DNA of 64,000 nucleotides, taken from positions 153,895,345 through 153,959,344 of the forward strand of contig JALGPY010000002.1 of the NCBI GenBank assembly GCA_023055425.1, in the 5' to 3' direction. The DNA comes from Linanthus parryae. Its lineage: Eukaryota > Streptophyta > Magnoliopsida > Ericales > Polemoniaceae. Positions 57,464 to 64,000 of this stretch are shown in pieces. The position numbers and the translations under genes are program-made. Within the stretch, counting starts at the first letter, position 1; the number at the start of each line of letters is the position of its first letter. The notes under the pieces were generated by a model. That model was not told where the DNA came from, searched no databases, and saw only the letters and a list, made by a program, of their open reading frames with translations.

Positions 57464-59753
57464 TGTAACACCCCCAAATGGCCCAAGCCGGAGACCCGGG
57501 GATGTCACTCCGTACCCGAGAGGAGCCCGGATACAAGGAGATTTTATAACATGGTTCACAAGCACACACATCCACAATAATAGATTAAATCCAATTAAAA
57601 TAATGTATTATCATAAACCTTCGTCCTAGCCACAAACCGGCAAAACAACTAAAGCGTTTAAACTACTAGAGAGTTCAATTCAAATAAAACAATACTACTA
57701 ATGTCGTCCCATGTGATGCGCGTCCCTTTCTACGCCCGATAACCTTCCTCTAAACCTGCGGTGCGGAATGAAAAAGAAACACCACAGTACAAAATCAGCA
57801 TTGAAATACTGGTAAGCAAACATCCAAACATGTAAAATGATGATGGATAGTTATAAAACAAGACTCATTTGTAAGTAAGAGTTTTTCGCAAACACAGCGG
57901 TAACAAAGTTGGCTCTTGTTTCAAAACATAAGAGTTCCCAATTCCATAATATATTTCCAAATCAATTTCCATATTATTAGGAAAAATCCAAATCCAGTGT
58001 TAACTTCGTTCCGTTAACAAAACCAACAAATCCATTATTACTTTTGTTGTGACGGGGAAAACCAAATACTACAACGTGCATGACCTTAAGTGTCGACACC
58101 CCCCAAAGACTACGCCGGTCAGAGGAGTGAGTACATGTTATTGTCCGGGGACTTGCAACCGGATTAAAAAGAGACGGGACCGCAGCCAACACCGCCCAAA
58201 GAATAATAACGTCCCGCACAACATCTTCCACTTTACGTTATAGTTCATTCATTATCATGGTGATGTTTTCGTCGAAAAACATTTAACAAGTAGAAATCAC
58301 ATATTCCAAGTCATGTATCATGTAAACACATTTTGAGACGTAATAAATCAAATATTCGTTTGACACGAAGGAGATAAGCACACTAGGCTTGGCACATTTA
58401 CTTACCTCAAAGCAAATTCCAACAATAGCAATCAATCAACGTACTCTACGTACTCGTCGTCGACGAACTCGTTACCTACACATAACAATATGCTAATCAA
58501 ACCAATATTCTAGCAATATATTTGCTATACTAATTACATGCATATGATAGTCCATGGTTTAGGGTTCTAACACTTCCCCAACATCTCATTAAAATCATGC
58601 TCCAAAATAAGACCCAAAGCTTTGCCTCAAAATCCCCTAACCTAAAGCATACATAATCCATCATACTCCACCAAATCTATTACTCCAGTTTCCCAAACAG
58701 ATCATGGTCTAGAAACAGTTCCATTGAATTCAAAACGTTCGAAATAATAAGTTTAGCCTCAAACGGATCTTAATTTCGATTCCTGAATCAAAAGTTACAC
58801 TAGTTTCAAGTTTCCAACTTCATTCAAAATATCCATACGGGAATTGTCAATCTTCATGAAACTTTTCCCCCAAGCATCTAATTCATCCTATAATCATACT
58901 AAACCTAATATAACATGATTCCCACATTCAAATCAGATTGTTATCCACCTATTATGATCATTCAAACTCCCAAATCATTCAATCAAACTTCCCTTTCAAA
59001 CTAGGGTTTCTTCCCAACACTCAAGAACATGATAAACCCTAAAACTTGATAATAAATCCTACGAATCCATGAACAATGATCCTAACAATAACAAACTGAA
59101 ATTTAGAGATTGCATGCAACGTACATGAATCATGAACAAGTGATCACAAGATCAAGAGATCAACAAGAGAAAAGAGAAAAAGAAACAAAACAACCCAACC
59201 CGCTCAACCCGCCGCCCATAGAGGCGGACGGAGAGAGAGACGGACGGGGATAGGGAGAAAGAAAGAGAGAAAAGAGAAAAGAAAGAAAGAAAAGAGAGAA
59301 AAAGAGAGAGAGAGAGAGAGAGAGAGAGTTACCTTGCCGGAAAAGAGAGAGAGCGGCGGCGGTGGGGTGGCCGTCGGTCACAAGGGAGAGAGAGAGTGAG
59401 AGAGGGACGGGTAGAGTAGGGAGACGTGAGAGGGATTAGGAAAAATAGGAGAGTGAGGGTTTTTATGAGAGTTAGAATTAAAATTAACTTCATAAGTAGG
59501 AAACCCTCTTGGATTAGGAAACTTTTATTGTAGGAAGAAATTTAGGTCAAAAGACACTTATTTCCCCTTAGTTTTGCCAAGAGACAAACACCTCCCCCCA
59601 ACTCAAGTAAAAGACACTAAAACCTTTGATTAAAGTCACAAAGTTCCCCCCAAACTCTCAAAGCATTATAATTAACTCTCTATAATTACTTTAACTTCCC
59701 AACACTTATATTAATATCACAAAATACCCGTAGTCACAAAACGGGGTATTTCA
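57464..59753 (-). repeat. 3' LTR of the chromovirus
   Basis: 2290-bp LTR, minus strand TGAAATACCCC to GGGGGTGTTACA. It contains an AG microsatellite near 59299-59328. Frames inside it match nothing. Confidence 0.85.
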
Positions 59754-59766
59754 TCCTTCCCTCCTT
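59754..59766 (-). other. Polypurine tract of the chromovirus
   Basis: AAGGAGGGAAGGA on the minus strand, directly before the LTR. It would prime plus-strand DNA synthesis. Confidence 0.8.
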
Positions 59767-60000
59767 AAAGAGAACTTCGTCCTCGAAGTTTAAACAAAAA
59801 CCTCCCTCCTAAAAGAGAAACTGTCCTTGAAGTTAAACTAAACTTTAACCACACAAAGATATACACCTTCCCTTACTAGTACGACTACTAAATGCAACCT
59901 AAGGTCATGAATGATATGCAATATACTATAAGTAGTATTGTATTAGAGAAAAACGAAGGATTACATCCTCTCCCCCTTAGAGGAGTGACGTCCTCGTAAC

Positions 60001-63000
60001 TCAAGGTACCTCGTCAAACAAGTGAGGGTACTTCTTCCTCATATCATCTTCCGCTTCCCAAGTTGCCTCTTCAGTGAGGTGGTTAGTCCATAAGACTTTT
60101 ACAATCTTGACACTCTTGTTACGGGTGTTCCTTGTCTTGGTGTCTAAAATCTTGACAGGTTGTTTTTCATAACTCAAAGACGGGTCCAGTTCTACTGGTT
60201 CGGGATCTAATACATGAGATGCATCAGGCATATACTTCTTCAGCTGCGATACGTGAAATACGTTATGAACACGCCCTAAATTCGATGGTAAATCCAATCG
60301 ATAAGCCACTTCTCCAATCTTTTCTATAACATCATATGGTCCTATGAATTTCGGGCTCAACTTCCCTTTCTGATTGAACCTCATGACTCCTTTTGTTGGT
60401 GATACTTTAAGAAATGCTTTTTCTCCAACTTGAAATTCCAACGGTCTTCTTTTCTGATCAGCGTAAGATTTCTGTCTATCCTGTGCTGCCTTCATTCGCT
60501 GCTGTATAAGTCTCACTTGATCTGTCATCTCTTCGACAAGTTGTGGACCAATTACTATCGTCTCACTTATGTCGTTCCAACACAACGGTGTCCTACACTT
60601 CCTTCCATACAACGCTTCATGTGGTGCCATTCCAATACTGGCATGATAACTGTTATTGTAGGAGAATTCTATCAAAGGTAATCTATCAACCCATGAACCT
60701 TGAAAATCCATAACACACGATCTTAGCATATCTTCCAACGTTTGTATTGTTCTTTCGGTTTGTCCATCTGTAGCCGGGTGAAATGCCGTGCTAAACTTCA
60801 ACTGAGTTCCTAGTGCCTCCTGAAGTGCTTTCCAGAAGTGAGAAAGAAAATTGGGATCTCTGTCGGAAACTATAGAGCTTGGTACTCCATGATATCTTAC
60901 AATGTTCTTCATATACGCATCAGCTCTTTGTTCCATATTCCATGTGTCTTTCATCGGGATAAACCTTGCTGTCTTGGTTAATCTGTCAACTACAACCCAG
61001 ATCTGATTCAGTCCATTCTTTGATGTCGGTAACGCAGTTACGAAATCCATCGAGATAGAATCCCACTTCCAAACTGGGACATCTAATGGTTGTACTAAGC
61101 CTCCCATTCTTTTATGTTCAAACTTCACCTTTTGACAAGTTAGACATTTTGCCACAAATTGTGCCACTTCTTTCTTCATTTTAGGCCACCAAAACATCTT
61201 TTTCATGTCCTTATAGAGTTTGTCACCTCCTGGATGTACTGAGTAAGGTGTGTTGTGCGCTTCACGCATCAACTTTTCCTTAGTTTCCGTACACTTATGT
61301 GGTACACACCATCTTCCTTTGTAACGGATACTTCCATCTTCATGGATTTTGAAATCTTTTGCTTGGCCTTCTGCAATCTTCTTCTTTATCCTTTCCAGTT
61401 TCACATCTCCTGGCTGGTTACTCCTTATTTCTTCTAAGACATCTGGCACAACTGTCATATTCCCAAGTATATTCTTCACTCCTCCTTGTTCCACTACTTC
61501 AATTCCAAGTTTTCGGAACTCTCGGCATAGCCGATCTGGTAAAACTAGCATAGTATCCAAAGTATGGCTCGACTTTCGGCTTAACGCATCAGCTACTACG
61601 TTTGCCTTCCCTTCATGGTATTGGATACGCAAATCATAATCCTTTATGACTTCTAACCAACGTCTTTGCCTGTTGTTTAGCTCTTTCTGCGTGAAAATGT
61701 ATTTGAGACTGCTATGATCCGTATACAATCTACACACAGATCCATACAAGTGATGTCTCCATATCTTCAATGCAAATACTATAGCTGCAAGCTCTAAGTC
61801 ATGCGTAGCATAGTTCTCTTCATGAGTTTTCAGTTGTCTTGAAGCATAAGCAATAACTCTTCTATCTTGCATAAGCACGCATCCTAAGCCCTTCTTCGAT
61901 GCGTCACTGTAAACATCAAATTCGTCAGAATCATTGGGTAAAGCTAAGACAGGTGCGGTCGTTAACTTTTCCTTCAGTGTCTGGAATGCTTCTTCACAAT
62001 CTTCTCTCCATTTATACCTTACCGTCTTCTTGGTTAGTGTAGTAAGCGGTCTAGCGATCTTCGAGAAATCTTTCACGAAACGTCTGTAATATCCTGCTAA
62101 TCCGAGAAAACTTCTTACTTCAGACACATTCTTCGGAGTAGGCCAATCTTTGACTGCTGATATCTTTCCTGGATCCACGGATATTCCTTCCTTGGAAATT
62201 ATGTGACCCAAAAATGGAACATGTTTTAGCCAAAATTCACACTTCGAGAGTTTAGCATATAACTTCTCATGTCTCAAAGTTTCTAACACTTCTTTGAGAT
62301 GTTCTTCGTGTTCTTCCTCGCTCTTTGAATAAACAAGGATGTCATCAATAAAGACGACCACGAAACGATCTAGAAACGTTCTCATAACACGATTCATTAG
62401 ATCCATAAATACTGCTGGAGCATTGGTCAGACCAAAAGGCATAACGGTAAACTCGTAGTGTCCATACCTCGTTCTAAAGGCTGTCTTCGGTATGTCCTTC
62501 TCGGCTACTCGAAGCTGGTGATACCCTGATCTCAAGTCTATCTTTGAGAAAACACTCGCCCCTTGTAATTGATCAAACAAATCGTCAATTCGGGGTAAAG
62601 GGTATTTGTTCTTGATTGTTGCGCTATTCAACTCCCTATAGTCAATGCACAATCTCAAGCTTCCGTCTTTCTTCTTCACAAACAGTACCGGTGCGCCCCA
62701 AGGGGAAACACTCGGTCTTATATAACCCTTTTGGAGTAACTCTTGCAACTGATCCTTAAGTTCCTTCAACTCTACTGGCGCCATTCTATACGGTGCCTTT
62801 GAAATTGGAGCTGTTCCAGGTGCTAAATCCATAGTGAATTCGATCTCTCTTCTAGGTGGCATTCCTGGAATTTCGTCCGGGAACACATCGGGAAAATCTC
62901 TAACGATTGGTATTTCTTCTAGCACATTCTCCTTCTTAGATGTGTCTTGAATATAGCATAAATAAGCACTATTTCCCTTCTTCACTTGGTTGACTATGGT

Positions 63001-64000
63001 CAAAGCTGACACTAGTCGGATACATGGTTCTTTTGTGATACCACGGTAAGAAACTTTTTCTCCTTTTGGACCTTTAAGCCTTATCTTCTGATCGTGGCAG
63101 TCTATTACTGCACGATATTTTCCCAGCCAATCCATTCCCAATATAACATCTATCCCTCCAAGATCAAACTGTATCAGGTTCGCTGGTAGGGTACTAGCCG
63201 AAATCTTAACTTCTACTCCTTCAAAAATGGCGTCACATACTGTTACATGACCGGTTGGGGTAGCTACGGGGATGGATATTCTAGACGGCTTATCGAGACT
63301 CAATTTTTCCACAAACGATGACGAAATAAACGAATACGAAGCTCCGGAATCAAATAGAGTAAAAGCTGGTTGATCATGAACAAGAAATGTACCAGTGACT
63401 ACTCCGTTTGCTGCTTCCGCTTCAGTCCTGCTCATGACAGCGATCCTTGCGATATTCCCATTCTGTGCGGTAGTTCCTGTAGTACCAGTCCCATTATTGT
63501 TGGCGTTAGCTGGAGTGTTGTTGTTCCTATTCCCGTTCTGAACTCCATTGTTCCTTCCATTGCCTTGATTGTTCACTTGTTGTCTACCATAATTGTTGCC
63601 TCCATTATTGTTGTTGTAGTTCCCATAGTTCCGGTTTCCGCCCTGATTGTTGTTGTTGAACTGTCGGGTTCCTTGGTAATTGCCTCCTTGGTTCCCTAGT
63701 TGGTTTCCATTTGGTTTTACTCGACACTCAAACGAACGATGACCCTTCTTGCCACAGTGGTAGCAAGTGACAAGGTTTCCTTGACAGTCCTTTCCTGGAT
63801 GATTCTGTTGGCACTTCTTGCAGATATAACGGCGAGATTGCTCATCTCCATTATTCTGCTTGTTACCACGATACTGTCCTTGGTTACTTCCTCCGTGGTT
63901 AGGCTTAAACCTTTTGTCCTGACTACCTTGGTTAGTCCTACTCTGATTGTTTCCATAGCCCACGGCGTTCTCAACCTTGCGTTTCCCACGCTTCTCATCT
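60001..64000 (-). CDS. Chromovirus gag-pol polyprotein, 5' end outside window
   Basis: The frame is open from the window edge to the stop at 60001, more than 1330 codons without a break. Counting from a GTG codon at 63963: gag zinc knuckle [14 protein letters not shown] at 67-80; an Asn/Gly-rich linker to about 160; protease FDSGASYSF at 204-212 and ILGMDWL at 274-280; reverse transcriptase with [15 protein letters not shown] (472-486), MPFGLTNAP and catalytic FIDD at 538-541; RNase H with [10 protein letters not shown] near 683 and YTDHSSLKY near 747; integrase zinc finger HNTPYSVH...CLTC (903-943), catalytic Asp973, Asp1034 and Glu1070; GPY at 1208-1210; and a C-terminal chromodomain-like [17 protein letters not shown] (1300-1316). 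All catalytic residues are present, so it may still be competent. The true start is outside the window. Confidence 0.92.
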   Translation of the reverse strand, partial: DEKRGKRKVENAVGYGNNQSRTNQGSQDKRFKPNHGGSNQGQYRGNKQNNGDEQSRRYICKKCQQNHPGKDCQGNLVTCYHCGKKGHRSFECRVKPNGNQLGNQGGNYQGTRQFNNNNQGGNRNYGNYNNNNGGNNYGRQQVNNQGNGRNNGVQNGNRNNNTPANANNNGTGTTGTTAQNGNIARIAVMSRTEAEAANGVVTGTFLVHDQPAFTLFDSGASYSFISSSFVEKLSLDKPSRISIPVATPTGHVTVCDAIFEGVEVKISASTLPANLIQFDLGGIDVILGMDWLGKYRAVIDCHDQKIRLKGPKGEKVSYRGITKEPCIRLVSALTIVNQVKKGNSAYLCYIQDTSKKENVLEEIPIVRDFPDVFPDEIPGMPPRREIEFTMDLAPGTAPISKAPYRMAPVELKELKDQLQELLQKGYIRPSVSPWGAPVLFVKKKDGSLRLCIDYRELNSATIKNKYPLPRIDDLFDQLQGASVFSKIDLRSGYHQLRVAEKDIPKTAFRTRYGHYEFTVMPFGLTNAPAVFMDLMNRVMRTFLDRFVVVFIDDILVYSKSEEEHEEHLKEVLETLRHEKLYAKLSKCEFWLKHVPFLGHIISKEGISVDPGKISAVKDWPTPKNVSEVRSFLGLAGYYRRFVKDFSKIARPLTTLTKKTVRYKWREDCEEAFQTLKEKLTTAPVLALPNDSDEFDVYSDASKKGLGCVLMQDRRVIAYASRQLKTHEENYATHDLELAAIVFALKIWRHHLYGSVCRLYTDHSSLKYIFTQKELNNRQRRWLEVIKDYDLRIQYHEGKANVVADALSRKSSHTLDTMLVLPDRLCREFRKLGIEVVEQGGVKNILGNMTVVPDVLEEIRSNQPGDVKLERIKKKIAEGQAKDFKIHEDGSIRYKGRWCVPHKCTETKEKLMREAHNTPYSVHPGGDKLYKDMKKMFWWPKMKKEVAQFVAKCLTCQKVKFEHKRMGGLVQPLDVPVWKWDSISMDFVTALPTSKNGLNQIWVVVDRLTKTARFIPMKDTWNMEQRADAYMKNIVRYHGVPSSIVSDRDPNFLSHFWKALQEALGTQLKFSTAFHPATDGQTERTIQTLEDMLRSCVMDFQGSWVDRLPLIEFSYNNSYHASIGMAPHEALYGRKCRTPLCWNDISETIVIGPQLVEEMTDQVRLIQQRMKAAQDRQKSYADQKRRPLEFQVGEKAFLKVSPTKGVMRFNQKGKLSPKFIGPYDVIEKIGEVAYRLDLPSNLGRVHNVFHVSQLKKYMPDASHVLDPEPVELDPSLSYEKQPVKILDTKTRNTRNKSVKIVKVLWTNHLTEEATWEAEDDMRKKYPHLFDEVP

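Larger units (their letters stand above)
57464..64000 (-). mobile_element. Ty3/gypsy chromovirus, 3' part
   Basis: Minus-strand order: polyprotein (64000-60001), about 250 bp of non-coding sequence, polypurine tract, 3' LTR. The rest of gag and the 5' LTR lie beyond the window. It interrupts the copia RNase H remnant; the last five host bases before the LTR are AACAC (57459-57463), the expected target site. Domain order and the chromodomain-like tail point to the Tekay/Del group. Confidence 0.9.

Noticed and set aside
63370..63699. 109-codon plus frame rich in Val and Ile
   Set aside because: Antisense of the Asn/Gly-rich linker of the chromovirus polyprotein.
1..64000. CRISPR arrays, operons or bacterial insertion sequences
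   Set aside because: Regular repeats found are tandem, LTR or microsatellite. All coding sequence is plant or plant retroelement.

Overview
This is nuclear DNA of a flowering plant, most likely a dicot. It is AT-rich, has introns, and consists largely of nested plant retrotransposons. It holds one clearly intact host protein gene and, as its most interesting feature, four copies of a microRNA-like transcription unit. There are no bacterial genes and no CRISPR array.

Layout. 1-1222: microRNA-like locus 1. 1223-13727: a non-coding LTR element with 191-bp LTRs, split by an Angela/BARE1-like copia element (4574-12773, target duplication GTTAC). 14102-14592: a 5'-truncated LINE. 16554-17530: a stretch holding a PP2C phosphatase fragment. 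17740-31790: a three-level nest. A decayed copia element's LTR (from 18666) was hit by a non-coding gypsy-like element (19816-31379, target duplication ATGGA). That element's second LTR carries a hAT MITE (23905-24472) and a Sirevirus-like copia element (25386-31373, target duplication ATTAC). 32050-34860: more decayed copia sequence.

35151-36707 is an intact five-exon gene of the isoflavone reductase-like / phenylcoumaran benzylic ether reductase family (310 residues), with a GC-AG intron and a hAT MITE in intron 3. Next come microRNA-like locus 2 (36985-37358), a tandem pair of hAT MITEs (38171-38964), a tRNA-derived SINE and decayed copia sequence (40440-44849).

45716-56819 holds two diverged tandem copies of one segment, each with a microRNA-like locus (3 and 4). 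Copy A took a hAT MITE; copy B took a nearly full-length LINE (49674-55257). The right end is a Ty3/gypsy chromovirus on the minus strand (57464 to the window edge), inserted into a copia RNase H remnant.

The four microRNA-like loci all point to the minus strand. Each has a TATA box CTATAAATAG followed by two foldbacks whose arms share one core sequence. Between the loci nearly everything is transposon sequence, so they look like one tandem family pushed apart by insertions. I do not recognise the mature sequence as a named miRNA family. All coordinates and repeat comparisons were made by eye.
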